64,000 nt of DNA from assembly GCF_000003195.3 (NCBI RefSeq), contig NC_012870.2:24296501-24360500 (forward strand). The letters run 5' to 3'. Below, in pieces: positions 23,453 through 35,320 of this stretch (positions are counted from its first letter, which is position 1; each line of letters starts with the position of its first letter). The notes beneath the pieces are model-generated. The model was given only the letters and a program-made list of their open reading frames with translations. It was not told where the DNA came from and did not search any database. Source of the DNA: Sorghum bicolor (Eukaryota > Streptophyta > Magnoliopsida > Poales > Poaceae). The position numbers and the translations under genes were made by a program.

Positions 23453-26400
23453 TTACAAAATTCTAAGGGTAGAAGCGACGTAGTTGTTCTCTGTTCCACG
23501 CGATCTTGAAGACCTCCCCTGCTTCGTTGGCGAGCTTGTAAGTGCCGGATCGGAGGATTTCGGCGATGACGAAAGGTCCTTCCCAGGGGGCGTGAGCTTG
23601 TGACGACCCTTGTTGCTTTGTCTGAGCCTCAGCACCAAGTCGCCGACTTGAAAGGCTCGGCCTCGGATTCGTCGCGTGTGGTATCGGCGGAGGGCCTGCT
23701 GGTATTTGGCGGAGTGTAGGAGGGCTACATCTGTGGCTTCGTCCAGCTGGTCCAGCGCGTCTTCTTGGAACGTCTTGCAGCTGTTTTCGTCGTAAGCTTG
23801 TACCCTTGGAGACCCGTACTCTAGATCCGTGGGGAGGACGGCTTCCGACCCATAGACCATGAAGAACGGGGTGAAGCGTGTGGCTCGGCTTCGGGAAGTC
23901 CTTAGACTCCAGATCACGGCCGGTAGCTCTTTGAGCCACCTTTTTCCGAACTTGTCCAACAAGTTGAAGATCATGGGCTTTAGACCCTAGAGGATCATGC
24001 CATTAGCACGCTCCACCTGACCGTTGGTCTTTGGGTGAGCAACTGTTGCCCAGTCCACACGTATGTGGTGTCTGTCGCAGAACTCCAGGAATTTCCGCCG
24101 GGTGAACTGTGTGCCGTTATCGGTGATTATGGAGTTGGAAACTCCAAATCGGTGGATGATATCTGTGAAAAACAGCACCGCTTGTTCGGCCTTGATCTTT
24201 GTGATGGGTCGGACCTCAATCCACTTGGAGAACTTGTCGATTGCGACAAGCAAGTGGGTGAAGCCCCCGGGCGCCTTTTGCAGAGGCCCGACGAGGTCGA
24301 GGCCCCAGACAGCAAAGGGCCAGGTGATGGGGATCGTCTACAGAGCCTGGGCGGGGAGATGAATCTGCCGAGCGTAGAACTGGCATCCCTCACAGGTCCG
24401 CACGATCTCCGTGTCATCAGCTACGGCGGTGGGCCAGTAGAAGCCTTGTCGGAAGGCGTTTCCTACTAGCGTCCGAGGCACGGCGTGGTGGCCACAAGCC
24501 CCCGAGTGTATGTCTTCCAGGAGCTTGATTCCCTCCTGACGGGGGATGCAGCGCATAAGGATGCCCGAGGGGCTGCGCTTGTACATCTCTCCGTCAAGGA
24601 GGAGGAAAGTCTTGGCGCGACGAGCCACACGTCGCGCCTCAGCCTGGTCTGAGGGTAATGTGCCGTCGACGAGGTGTTGCAGCAAGGGGTAGCACCAATC
24701 TGGCGAGTCGTCTGGTGCAGGGGGTTCGGACTCAATGTCCATGGCCTCCTGCTCCTGAACCGTGAAGACCTTGGGGTCGGGGCCTGAGTCGCCTAGGGGT
24801 TGATCCGAACCCCCGTCGTCTTTGTAGTCGACAGAAGGCTTGTAGAGGTCGCTGACAAAAACATCCGGGGGGACCATGGCCCGCTCGGACGCCATCTTGG
24901 CGAGCGCATCGGCAGCCTCATTGTATTTCCTTAACATGTGGTTAAGCTCGAGGCCGTCGAATTTTTCCTCCAGGCGCCAGACTGTTTTGCAGTACGTGTC
25001 CATCTTGGGGTCGTGGCAGCTGGACTCTTTCATGACTTGGTCAATGATGAGTCTGGAGTCGCCTCGGACGTCAAGCCGCTTGATCCCAAGCTCGATCGCG
25101 ATATGGAGCCCATTAACAAGGGCCTCGTACTCCGCCGCATTGTTTGAGGTAGGGAAGTGAAGTCGGATTGCATATCACATCCTTACCCCGAGGGGCGAGA
25201 TGAAGACGAGGCCTGCGCCAGCCCCGGTTTTCATCAGGGACCCGTCGAAGTACAAGGTCCAGCACTCGTGCTGGATCTGGGGTGGAGGGAGTTGGGTCCC
25301 CGTCCACTCAGCTACGAAATCCGCTAGGACTTGGGATTTTATGGCTTTTTGAGGCTCATAGGTGATCCCATCACCCATAAGCTCTATAGCCCACTTAGCT
25401 ATCCTACCATTAGCATCTCGGTTCTGAATCACCTCTCCTAGGGGGAAAGATGATACTACCGAGATTGGGTGAGACTCAAAGTAATGGCGGAGCTTGCGTC
25501 GGGCTAAGACTACCGCGTAGTGTAGTTTTTGGATTTGGGGGTATCGGGTCTTTGTGTCGGATAGTACCTCACTGACGAAGTACACCGGCCTTTGGACCGG
25601 TAGGGCGTGCCCTTCTTCCTTCCTTTCGACCACGATAGCTGTGCTGGCCACCTGATCGGTGGCTACGACGTAAAGGAGCAATGGTTCCCCCTCGGCGGGA
25701 GGTACCAAGATGGGAGGGTTAGTGAGCAGGGCCTTGAGCTTGTCAAGGGCTTCCTGGGCCTCGGAGGTCCACGAAAAGTGCTCGCTTTTTCTAAGTAACC
25801 TATACAGAGGTAGTCCCTTCTCCCCGAGATGGGAGATGAAACGACTAAGGGAAGCTAGGCACCCCATGACTCTCTGTACTCCCTTTAGGTTACGAATTGG
25901 GCCCATATTTGTGATGGCCGAGACTTTTTCTGGGTTGGCCTCGATCCCTCGCTCAGACACAATGAACCCAAGGAGCATGCCTCGGGGGACCCCGAAAACG
26001 CATTTTTCAGGGTTCAGTCTGATCCCTTTAGCCCTGAGGCATCGGAATGTTTCATCCAGGTCAGCCACCAGGCCGCTTGTCTTCCTGGATTTGACAACAA
26101 TGTTGTCTACGTAAGCCTCTACCGTTTTGCCTATGAGGTCCCCGAAGACCTGGAGCATACATCGCTGGTATGTAGCCCCCGCGTTCTTAAGGCCGAAAGG
26201 CATGGTTACGTAGCAAAACATTCCGAGCGGAGTGATGAAAGAAGTTGCGAGCTGGTCAGACTCGTTCATCTTGATTTGGTGGTTACCGGAATAAGCATCA
26301 AGAAAAGATAAAATTTCACATCCCGCAGTGGAGTCAACTATTTGATCGATACGAGGTAATGGAAAGGGATTCTTAGGACATGCTTTATTTAAGCTAGTAT

Positions 26401-27599
26401 AGTTTACACACATCCTCCACTTCTCATTTTTCTTCTTGACTAGTACAGGGTTAGCTAACCACTCGGGATGGAATATCCCCTTGATGAATCCGACCGTTAG
26501 CAACTTGTGGATCTCCTCCTCGATGGTCCGGCGCTTCTCCTCGTCGAATCGACGCAGGCGCTGTTTCAAGGGCTTGGAGCCAGCTCGGATGTCCAAGGAG
26601 TGCTCGGCGACTTCCCTCGGTATGCCAGGATGTCCGAGGGACTCCACGCGAATAGGTCAGCATTCACGTGGAGAAAGTCGACGAGCACTGCTTCCTATTT
26701 GGGGTCGAGGCTCGAGCTGATCCTCAACGCCTTGCCTTCAGACGTCCCGGGGTCGAGGAAGACAAGCTTGGTCTCCTCCGCCGGCTCGAAGCTTCCGGCG
26801 TGACGCTTGGGGTCAGGGATGTCCTGGTCGCCATCGCCGAGGCTAGTGTGGATAGTCAGAGACTCAGCAAGAGCCTCTGCCTGCTCGATGCACTCGATGT
26901 CACACTGGTAGGCGTGCTGGCTGGTCGTGCTGATGGTGATGATGCCGTTTGGCCCCGGCATCTTGAGCTTGAGGTAGGTGTAGTTGGGGACGGCCATGAA
27001 CTTGGCGTAGCATGGTCGCCCCAGGGTTGCGTGGTAGGTTCCTGGGAACCCGACCACGTCGAATGTGAGGACCTCCCGTCTGAAGTTGTCAGGGTCCCGA
27101 AGCAGACGGGCAGATCGATCTGCCCGAGGGGATGGGCGCGATGTCCCAGCACCACTCTGTGGAATGGCGATGCATCATTTCTGAGCCGAGACTTGCTGAT
27201 CCCCATAAGGGCCAGAGTCTCGGCGTAAAGAATGTTGAGGCCGCTGCCTCCATCCATCAACACCTTGGAGAGACGTGTCTCGGCGATGATGGGGTCGACG
27301 ATCAAAGGATAACTCCCGGGGTTGGGGATCCGATCCGGGTGATCCTGCCGATCGAAAGTGATTGCGCTCTCGGACCATTTGAGGTACGAGGGCACGGCTG
27401 TGCTGACTGCGCAAACTTCTCGGAGTTCGCGCTTCCTCTGACTCGCGGTGAGACGAGCCGCACGTCCCCCAAAGATCAAGAGGCAGTTCTTGACCTTGGG
27501 GAATCCTTCTCTCTGGGGGTCGTCGTCCTTGGGGGGCTCTTCAGCGCCCTCCTTGACTATGATGTCGGTGTAATACCGGCGCAGGACAGTGCACTCCAC
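23453..27599 (-). pseudogene. Element A protease-RT-RNase H-integrase (broken)
   Basis: In element order: protease with LMDGGSGLNIL near 27240; RT and gypsy RNase H in 26647-25175; second RNase H and HHCC zinc finger in 25033-24338; integrase core in 24253-23987 ([16 protein letters not shown]); C-terminal domain in 23974-23453. The RT catalytic box reads YVDN instead of YVDD (codon AAC at 26102-26104), so polymerase activity should be lost. TAG stops replace expected glutamine codons at 26695-26697, 24338-24340 and 23987-23989. A one-base loss near 27097 shifts protease out of frame, and another frame change lies around 25040-25175. Dual RNase H places it in the Tat lineage. Confidence 0.9.
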
Positions 27600-27708
27600 A
27601 AGGGTGTGCTTAGTAGGGCCCCTATGTTAGGGGCATGGCTTCTTCAACATCTCATCAAAGAGACCGGGGCCAGCAGGAGCCCGCTTGGGGTTCTTGCGAT
27701 CTGCCGCT
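27600..27708 (-). pseudogene. Element A gag-protease linker, split by element C
   Basis: Continues the gag frame from 36931 on the far side of element C. It encodes a zinc-finger-like segment ending at the conserved HTLVEC words, but a TAA lies near 27627-27629 just after CP. The 5-mer CCGCT at 27704-27708 corresponds to CCGCG at 36931-36935, the target duplication of element C with one mismatch. Confidence 0.7.
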
Positions 27709-29293
27709 TGTTGACACTTCTTAACGCAACCACCGGATATCGGCGACGGCGCCAGAAGTGCCCTGGTAGGGTAACTCTATTTACTATTGGATAATTCCGC
27801 AAGCGCACAGAATGTACCGCTGTAGCACTTCACCAAGGAGTATTCCAAGGTATCGTAATTTATATTTTCCCAAGGGAAAGCGGCTAAGTGTGTTTAACAA
27901 AAAGGGGAATGAGATTCCTTGAGTTATCTAGTATCAACTAGTGAATAAGGGTGGTAAATAACGAATAGGAAGGGTAGTGGTGAATCCAAGGTCCTATGCT
28001 AAAGGTAAATGGTAGAGTTAGCTAGGTGGGAGGACAACGAGTGAGTAAAGGACTCCTATGTATCTAACTTGACTTCTGTGACTTACTTTAATAGATAATT
28101 GCCTTAACTACGCTAGAGCCTTACTAACTGTGTGCGAGGGATAGCCGAGCTGGTAAGACGCTTAGAAGGTTTTTCACCTAACCCCTTACCGAAAGCGACT
28201 ATTGGGCTTATGGACGCCTTACCTTTTAAGAACTAGCCTGTACGTGAGGAGAACCTAATGCCGCCCACGATCTGTCACCTACTAGGGAGTGCGCTCCTAC
28301 TTTCCGTTCAAGCCAGCGGTAATCAAAGGTAATCTTAAGTATGAGCACCACGCTCACACTTAATCCTACAACGCTAACTAGTTGCAGCTAGCTAGAGCTC
28401 CTATACAAGATAGGACGATGATGCACACACAGGAGTGGTTACAGGTCACTAACTTCACTAAGACAACTATATTACTAAAGTAAATGCACAACAAGACTAA
28501 AAGACTTGCACTAAGTAAGAACTCAGTAAAGTAAAGTAAGAATAATATATTAATAAGAGGAAAGTCTTACAAAAGTAGAAAGGTACAAGAGCTATACCAG
28601 ACTCTCCAGAAGACGACTCCGGAGACCCCGAGCTTCGCTCGACTCGACTCTAACTCCCACTCTAGACTAACTACTACTCTACTTGTATGCTTGGAACTTG
28701 TAATGCACTTGGCCTTGGAATTGCACACTTGAAATGAAGGATGGAGGCTGCCTTTTATAGAGGGAGATGGAGTAGGGGTTACTCCATCGCCACGTCATCG
28801 ATCCGCGTGACATCTTCTCTCCACCCTTGGATCAAACCGACCTCACAACCGCCATTTGATCAACGGCAGGGGCAAATCAACATGTGGGACATGTGGGGAA
28901 GGTCGGTGGGAGGCCACCGACCCTGGAACCGCCTTTGATGTGGGGTCGGGCGACCCCACTTCTGGGCCTCTGGGCCCACCAGCAGTGTCCACAGGGGTCC
29001 CTTATGTCGGTGGACTAGGTGGCACACCTGGGTCCCACCAAAGAGGGGTCGGGCGACCCCCTCCCTGTGGGCCCAGGGTGTCACCTGTTGTCCCCTCGAT
29101 CTCCTCTTGATGATTCTGATGTTGGCTTTGTCAAATAATGTCTTGAATTTGTTGTTCCTGCATAAACAAGCTAAGAGTACAAGTGGAACTAGTTATGGAT
29201 AAAATATGTTCATGTCATGTCGTTTCCCCTTGCAACCGAGGCATGTTGACGGTGTTTTGTATGTGGATTTCTATGGTATATCCACCGTCAACA
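27709..29293 (-). repeat. Element C 3' LTR (left)
   Basis: 1585 bp, TGTTGACACTTC...CCACCGTCAACA on the plus strand. TATAAAAG on the minus strand is at 28752-28759. Two GGGGTCG-GG-CGACCCC near-palindromes lie at 28942-28957 and 29045-29060. Small open frames inside it (for example 28741-28938) are identical in both LTRs and show no domain. Confidence 0.97.
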
Positions 29294-30687
29294 AGATCCC
29301 CCAAGCTTAACCTTTGCTCGTCCCGAGCAAACAATCAAACTTAGCCTCGGTGGATCAGGTATTGTTACTATGTTCACATTTCAAGAGTACCATGTGTACA
29401 ACAAAGTTCTTCTCCTTGCATGAAAAATTTAGCTATGTAAACTTACCCCTATTACCTTAGTCCCTTATGGGGCTTATGGCTTTTCCTTTGTCTTAGGTGG
29501 TTGAGAGACAGAACAGTTTGACTTGAGCACTAACTTTCTCATTCTTAGCAAGTTTCATATCAGAGGTTTTGTGATATTTTCAAAAGAAAGCTTAAATGTT
29601 CCTCTTATGGTTCTCTCATGTCACTCAAATGGTGTATGATTCCTCACCAAGGCATATGGTAAGAGTTGCCTTCTCTATTTCATCCTATTTCTAAAAGGCT
29701 TATGTGGAGTTCAAGGTAGGGATGAAAGGAGATAGCATACTTACTTTGCATGTATTGCGAAATCAAAGCTCGGATCCTTGAAGAGAAGTGTCATACTCCC
29801 AGATCAAGATGTGCAAGTGTGATATATGGTGGACTAGGTTGCTCCTTTATTTGATAGACTCTCTATGTATTGAGACATGGCTAGCATTTTTTTCTTCTTT
29901 TTTTTTATATATATATGAGCTTTCATGTGCTCAATTTTCTTTTTCTGTGGACTTGCACATGTCCATCTTTTTATTTCATTTTGCCTAGCCCTTTTGATGT
30001 CTCATTTACCAAATAATGCTTAGAGAGATGTTCTAACATTTAGAGTATGGAGCAACCTATTTAGTGGATGCGAAATACATGTGGTTGCGTACTTCCAGTG
30101 TAGAAGCAGCATATATATATATGTGGTGTGTACGTGATCTTGATCTTAGGAGCATGAAAAGTCTCTTAACAAGGGTCAACAAGACTTGACGACACTCAAC
30201 ACAAAGCGAATAGCTTATGTGGAAAGGTTGCAATTATGTAAAGTAGATATGGCTGTGGTAGGAATTCATCACCATTGAGGAACAATTAAGGTTTTGATCA
30301 TTTTAAGAATAAATCTCTGATAATCATGCATGCTTAGAAAAATATTATAGTAGCTCTTGTCTTACTATCTCATGTCCCACAACAACTTAGACTTAGTTCT
30401 AGCACTTGCAACCCACAAAGTTTTTAGGTTCATGGCAGTTTAAGTGAGCTAAGTGATCCATACTTAGAGAAATACTAAGTTGTATACTAGGCACTAGAGA
30501 AACATTTAACAAGCAACTAGTCATAATTTCCATGAGGGATATAAACATACATGAAGCATATATGCTAAAGGGAAATGCTAATAAATATTTATTTTTTTTA
30601 AGTAAGAATGATAAAATGCATGAAAATAAATAGGATAGAATACTTACCTTAGTGGGGGAGAGGATCTCCCCCAAGCTAGATCTTCGC
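29294..30687 (-). other. Element C 3' non-coding region
   Basis: About 1.4 kb between the second ORF and the 3' LTR. It begins with the polypurine tract and a 'tttgctcgtcccgagcaaa' inverted repeat (29313-29331). No coding domain recognised. The region at 60533 of the window has a related beginning. Confidence 0.65.
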
Positions 30688-32064
30688 TCACTGTGGTGGC
30701 GGGAAATTTTGGTACCATCCAGCCCAGCGTTGTGCGTCTTCCTCTCGCACACGTCGGATATGTTGGCCGTTTTGTAACGCCAGTTGCAATGTTGCTTCTT
30801 GCCCAATCTGCAATTCGCCTATGTCATTAATGAGACTGTCCATACCTGTGGGCTGGTGACGCCTAGACCTGTCCCTTGGGCGTGGAGTGCGTTGTGGAGG
30901 TAGACCCATGGAGTCTGAAGCATCCACTAACATCGCTTCATCGCCCTCTTCAACGTCATGGTGCGAGGATCCTCCTTGCTCCATCTGGGCGGCTTGCATC
31001 ATCCTTCTTGTCACCCTGCGTGTCCCTGCAACATCTGGACTTGCCACTCGGGCTAGTCTAATGGTAAGTGTGCGGACCCCATACAACCGGCGCCTCGCAC
31101 ATGGGAGAGGAATTTCGGTTGTATAGCCCGGATAAATCATTTTAAGTTCACCATTTGGATCTCTTATGAGCATGTTAGCATTGATGAAGAAGTTCTCATC
31201 TACCACTCCTCTAACATAGCCAATGTCTTCAAAATAATGTGATTCAAGTAATCCAAAAGTATCGGCTATTCGAGTAATAAAGGATGTGAAATAGATGGGC
31301 TTCCCATACTCAATAGAGTTAAGCCAATAGTTCACTAGCAGTTTCACAGGGGAGACCTTGATTTTACTAACCATGGCATAGAGAATTTTAAGTTCATCAT
31401 CAATTAAAGTATCAGTTCCCATGCTAGGATATAGAGTGCACATGATCCAGAAGTGAAGAAAGCGCAAGGTTGGATTATGGATTTCAATGGGAGTAGGATT
31501 TGAACAATCATTAGAGCCAGAAATTGCTTTCCAGAATCTAATTTTATCGAACATTCTAGTGGCATGATCTAGATCAAGTTCACATTCATGTTCACACCCT
31601 AAAGCAGTGTTTAGCAAACTCCAATTTAATTGATGTTCTTGCTCACACATGCGAAAAGATATTCCATTATTTGTGAGTTTTAGGGTGCATAGAAATTCTT
31701 TAGCAAGCAATTCTTTTCCAAATTCAGGCACTTGCCAAAAACTACTCCAACCAATTGCTCTAAACACCTTATCGAATTCAACATCCATACCTGTGCGGGC
31801 CAAAAGGTCCGGATCGATGATGCTAGTGTGTAGGAAGAGACCCTCTCGGATGATGTAGTACCTTTGCAACTCTTCTTGGCTTAACATGAGGCCGCTCTCG
31901 GGCTCTCTCATCCTTGATGGAGGCTCGTAGGGTACCATCCCATGGTAACCTTCTTCTTCCTCCCTTCCATGAGCATGGTGAGAGCCTTGAGAAGAGCTCT
32001 CACCCTTTGCTTTCTTGAACTTGCCGAAGATATGCTTCTTCATCCTCCTACACAAGTGAGGCAA
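30688..32064 (-). CDS. Element C second ORF, Athila ORF1-like protein of unknown function
   Basis: 458 codons if the first ATG (32064) is used; the ATG seven codons later is an alternative. The N-terminus is basic (KKHIFGKFKKAKG), then charged. The central about 250 residues form a compact hydrophobic domain (FDKVFRAIGWSSFW ... LNWSLLNTALG ... ILYAMVSKIKVSPVKLLVNYW) like the protein called ATHILA ORF-1 in plant Athila elements. The C-terminus is hydrophilic with a coiled-coil-like Gln/Leu stretch. There is no RT, integrase or clear transmembrane segment, so I do not call it an envelope protein. The frame is intact. A minus-strand TATA box about 180 bp upstream suggests it may be expressed separately from gag. 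Confidence 0.7.
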   Translation of the reverse strand: MPHLCRRMKKHIFGKFKKAKGESSSQGSHHAHGREEEEGYHGMVPYEPPSRMREPESGLMLSQEELQRYYIIREGLFLHTSIIDPDLLARTGMDVEFDKVFRAIGWSSFWQVPEFGKELLAKEFLCTLKLTNNGISFRMCEQEHQLNWSLLNTALGCEHECELDLDHATRMFDKIRFWKAISGSNDCSNPTPIEIHNPTLRFLHFWIMCTLYPSMGTDTLIDDELKILYAMVSKIKVSPVKLLVNYWLNSIEYGKPIYFTSFITRIADTFGLLESHYFEDIGYVRGVVDENFFINANMLIRDPNGELKMIYPGYTTEIPLPCARRRLYGVRTLTIRLARVASPDVAGTRRVTRRMMQAAQMEQGGSSHHDVEEGDEAMLVDASDSMGLPPQRTPRPRDRSRRHQPTGMDSLINDIGELQIGQEATLQLALQNGQHIRRVREEDAQRWAGWYQNFPPPQ

Positions 32065-32239
32065 ACCAAGCTCCTACTACTACTACTATGCAAGGGGAAT
32101 CTTTTTGGGTTTTTGTTTTGATGACTATTTCTAAACTAAACTTGAGAAATGGCTTGTAACAAAGAGAGAAGAGAAAGGATTGTGAGCTCGAAATGGTTCT
32201 GGTGGTTTTGGGTGTGGAGTTGAGCTCACAATGCTGTGG

Positions 32240-32247
32240 TATTTATA
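32240..32247 (-). promoter_or_regulatory. Possible internal TATA box of element C second ORF
   Basis: TATAAATA on the minus strand (context CCCCTATAAATACCACAG), 176-183 bp upstream of the ATG at 32064. It is followed by an A/C-rich leader as in plant promoters. It is independent of the LTR TATA boxes at 28752 and 36389. Confidence 0.5.
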
Positions 32248-32281
32248 GGGGGAGAAGGGCAAGTAGTGGACCCACAATATA

Positions 32282-32905
32282 GGGGTCGGCCGACCCCCCC
32301 TAGAAGCACTTTGAATTTGAGTTTAGCTTTATACAGGGAACCATTCTGCATGCTTTCAAGATTTTGCAGAGATGGTCCAAAAATGGGGGTCGGCCGACCC
32401 CCATCCTAGCCCCTCCTCCACTTTAAACATTGTGTCATTGATTGTCCGGAAAAGTAAAGGCTAGGTGTGGACCAAAAGTTTTCAAATTGTTTCTGAGATT
32501 CCCTGTTTTAGTGCTTTGTGAAAGGTAAAAGATGAATGGCAAAAGTGGAGACATGTCTAAAGTGATTCCTATGGACCATGGGAGCACTCAAGCATGCCTA
32601 GGTGACCACTTTGCAGAATTTAAGCTAGTGGAGTGGTCCCAAAAGAATCAAAGATGAAAGGAGCATCTTATGACTAAAGTAAAGGATCAAGGGACCACTC
32701 TTTTTCAAACTTTAGCTAGTGTTACAAGCATAGGACTCTATTGTGATTCAAATGGTGGCCAGCAGGAGGCAAGTGGGGCCAATATGGGGGTCGGCCGACC
32801 CCCACAATGGAGCTCCCAGAGCATCCAAGTGCTGGGTTGGAACCTCTATGACTAGCAAGGTTGAAATGTGGTGAAGTGGGCCCCAAGGTGGGGTCGGGCG
32901 ACCCC
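32282..32905. repeat. Recurring GGGGTCGGCCGACCCC palindromes
   Basis: Perfect palindromes of 16-18 bp lie at 32282-32297, 32385-32402 and 32786-32803. A near-palindrome with centre GG instead of GC lies at 32890-32905. The near-palindrome form also occurs twice in each LTR (28942-28957, 29045-29060, 36579-36594, 36682-36697). The four internal copies are in the spacer between gag and the second ORF. Confidence 0.9.
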
Positions 32906-33138
32906 CCTTTGGGAGCTCCAGCAGCTCAAATTTTTATGACAAGTTATTCTCAAGATTTTATTTATTATGGCTAAACATTTTGTCGAAATAAGATATGCAA
33001 AATTCAAAGTAAGAATGCAATTGAAAAGTGAATAGTAGAAATTGAAATGCAGAAAATAAATATGGGATAACTACTGATTTACCTTATCAGCAAGGGCTCC
33101 ATGTTTTAGGTCCGTAGAGCAGGACCTCTCCATCTTGT

Positions 33139-35202
33139 TCATCCTTCGGGTGCATCAGATGGTCCCGGAGACGTGGACCTTGATTGCACCTCTTTCTCCC
33201 GCCATACTTGCTTGGTATTGATTTTTGGTTCAGCGGGTTCCTCTTCTTTCTTTTCGGCCCTTTTGGCCGACTTACCTCTCTTGTCCCTTCGGCGTCGGAT
33301 GTGGCGAGGCTTAGTCGGAGGTTCTTTGTCCTTCACCTGCATGTTAGCTTTATAACCATTGAATGGACATTTTACCTTCCATCCTGGGAATTGGAGGTGG
33401 ATCTGGCCGGACCCCACATAGATGACTGCATTGACCGTGTTGAGGAATGGCCTTCCCAAGATGATCGAGACATCATTATTGGATCCCATATCTAGAATGA
33501 TGAAGTCGGCAGGGACGTAGTCGTCTTGAACTTTTACCAGTATGTCCCTTGCCAACCCCTCAGGGAACCTGATCGTCTGATCTGCCATCTGCAAACGAAC
33601 AAATGTGGGGTGCAAAGGCCCCCCTAGCAAATTATCATAAGTTACCTTGGCCATGATGTTGACACCCGATCCAAGGTCGCAGAAGGCGTTGTGGAAGATT
33701 TGCGGTCCGATCTCACAGGTGATGGTCGGCAGGCCTGGGTCGTCCTTCTTGGTGATGAAGGGCGAATCCAGAAGATAGCTCCAGTTGGATTGTACCGGAG
33801 GCTTACCGAACCTCGTAGTAACTAGTTTAACTCCTTCAATTGGGTCCTCAGGTTTCCCTGGGATCTTACCTTGCTCGAAGGATGGGACAGCTGCTGCTAA
33901 TTGAGCTAATTGTGTTTCTAGCATTTTGTTAAAGCTCAACTGATTTTTCATAGCAGAGTTAAAGCTATCCAACTTTTCACTTAAGTTTTCAAGGATCTTA
34001 TCATTAGCCATCATTTTCTTGTTAATGCTATCATTGATTTTAGATTGGCCTAAGACAAGATCTCTAAGAGAAGGTTGGTTACCAAAAGAATCATTGAAAT
34101 TTTGATTGTAACCATTACCTTGATTACCTTGGTAGAAGGGGCGCGAGTTCCATTGCTGTTGTTGGGGCCGGTACCCATTGTTGTTGTTGTTGATGAAGCT
34201 CACTTCCTCCTTTGTTTCGGGACAATTGTTTCCCGAATGATCATCTCCTCCGCACACTTCGCACCATGAATCAGATTCAATGGCCCGTGCAGTGGCGTAA
34301 GGTTGAATGGTCTCTTGCTTGGAACTTTCTTCCATCTTCTTCATTAAGAGGTCCATCTTAGCAGAGAGCATGTCCACCTCATTCAAGGCATGGACACCTC
34401 TTCTCTTGGGTTGGAGGCGTTCCTCATTCCATCCTTGGTTTATAACCATCTTTTCAATGAGGTCCTTGGCATCCTTGACATTGTGTTGCAAGAATGCTCC
34501 TCCAGCGGCAGCATCAAGGTGACTACGGGCCAAACCGGTCAGGCCATGGTAGAAACCTTGGATTAGGAGCCACTCCTCTATCCCATGATGAGGACAGGCG
34601 CGAATGTACTCCTGCAGACGTTCCCATGCTTCGGGAATCGTCTCATCTGCTTGCTGTTGGAAGCTGGAAATCTTTCCACGAAGGCCGCTGGTCTTGCCCA
34701 TCGGAAAGAACTTCTTGAGAAATGCATTGGCGCACCTCTCCCACGTGGTCACTTCACCCTTGTTGGCGTAGAACCATTGCTTCGCCTTCCTAAATAACGA
34801 GAATGGGAAGAGGCGAAGACGGATGGCGTCTGCGGCGACATTCTTGATGGTGAAGGTGCCGCACACCTCCAAGAAGTGTTGGAGATGGGCATTGGCATCC
34901 TCGTGTGGCTTTCCACAGAAGGGATTAGCTTGCACCATATTGATAAGCGCAGGCTTCAACTCAAAAGTCGCATCCCCCAAGTTAAGCTGCGGACCCGTGG
35001 CGACATTGTCAGCCGACGGCGCAGAGTACTCAGAGATGGTCTTCTGGGCCATAGCTTCTTTGATAACCGGTGCAGATACTCCTTCCTCTAACGGATTCAG
35101 GTTCGAGATGAACCTTTGAGGTGGAACTTGACGACGTCTAGTTCTCCTCAACAGTTGCTCAGGATCTTCAACGAAGTTTGACGGCAATTGGAAACCGCTC
35201 AT
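33139..35202 (-). CDS. Element C gag-protease polyprotein
   Basis: An intact 687-codon frame. Residues about 85-225 form the retrotransposon gag domain (NPFCGKPHEDANAHL ... LRLFPFSL ... AKQWF ... FLKKFFP). A CCHC zinc knuckle lies at 314-327 (CEVC...H....C). A Gln/Asn-rich linker and a coiled-coil-like segment (about 390-440) follow. The retropepsin-like domain has FCDLGSGVNIM with the catalytic aspartate at 509 (DLGS rather than DTG) and ILGRPFLNT near 575. The ORF ends after a lysine-rich tail and does not continue into RT. Start is the first ATG after the PBS, 119 nt downstream of it. The gag type and tRNA-Asp PBS indicate the Athila lineage. Confidence 0.9.
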   Translation of the reverse strand: MSGFQLPSNFVEDPEQLLRRTRRRQVPPQRFISNLNPLEEGVSAPVIKEAMAQKTISEYSAPSADNVATGPQLNLGDATFELKPALINMVQANPFCGKPHEDANAHLQHFLEVCGTFTIKNVAADAIRLRLFPFSLFRKAKQWFYANKGEVTTWERCANAFLKKFFPMGKTSGLRGKISSFQQQADETIPEAWERLQEYIRACPHHGIEEWLLIQGFYHGLTGLARSHLDAAAGGAFLQHNVKDAKDLIEKMVINQGWNEERLQPKRRGVHALNEVDMLSAKMDLLMKKMEESSKQETIQPYATARAIESDSWCEVCGGDDHSGNNCPETKEEVSFINNNNNGYRPQQQQWNSRPFYQGNQGNGYNQNFNDSFGNQPSLRDLVLGQSKINDSINKKMMANDKILENLSEKLDSFNSAMKNQLSFNKMLETQLAQLAAAVPSFEQGKIPGKPEDPIEGVKLVTTRFGKPPVQSNWSYLLDSPFITKKDDPGLPTITCEIGPQIFHNAFCDLGSGVNIMAKVTYDNLLGGPLHPTFVRLQMADQTIRFPEGLARDILVKVQDDYVPADFIILDMGSNNDVSIILGRPFLNTVNAVIYVGSGQIHLQFPGWKVKCPFNGYKANMQVKDKEPPTKPRHIRRRRDKRGKSAKRAEKKEEEPAEPKINTKQVWREKEVQSRSTSPGPSDAPEG

Positions 35203-35320
35203 ACACTGTCAGGCTTCACAATAAAGGAAGACAAGACAAGTGATGGGTTATCCCTATCACTACTTGATAACTAGCAAACTCTGGATTCTCTTTTTGTTCA
35301 AACTCTTAGACAGATGCTTT

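Noticed and set aside
28741..29110. Small frames inside element C's LTR (repeated at 36378-36747)
   Set aside because: Present only because both LTRs are identical. They overlap each other on both strands and have no domain.
29313..29331. 'tttgctcgtcccgagcaaa' inverted repeat as a terminator or riboswitch
   Set aside because: A short hairpin next to the polypurine tract of element C. The related site near 60550 lacks the complete inverted repeat, so no function is supported.
30688..32064. Envelope-like gene in element C
   Set aside because: The position downstream of gag suggested it, but there is no signal peptide, clear transmembrane helix or surface-protein motif. It resembles the soluble Athila ORF1-like protein.
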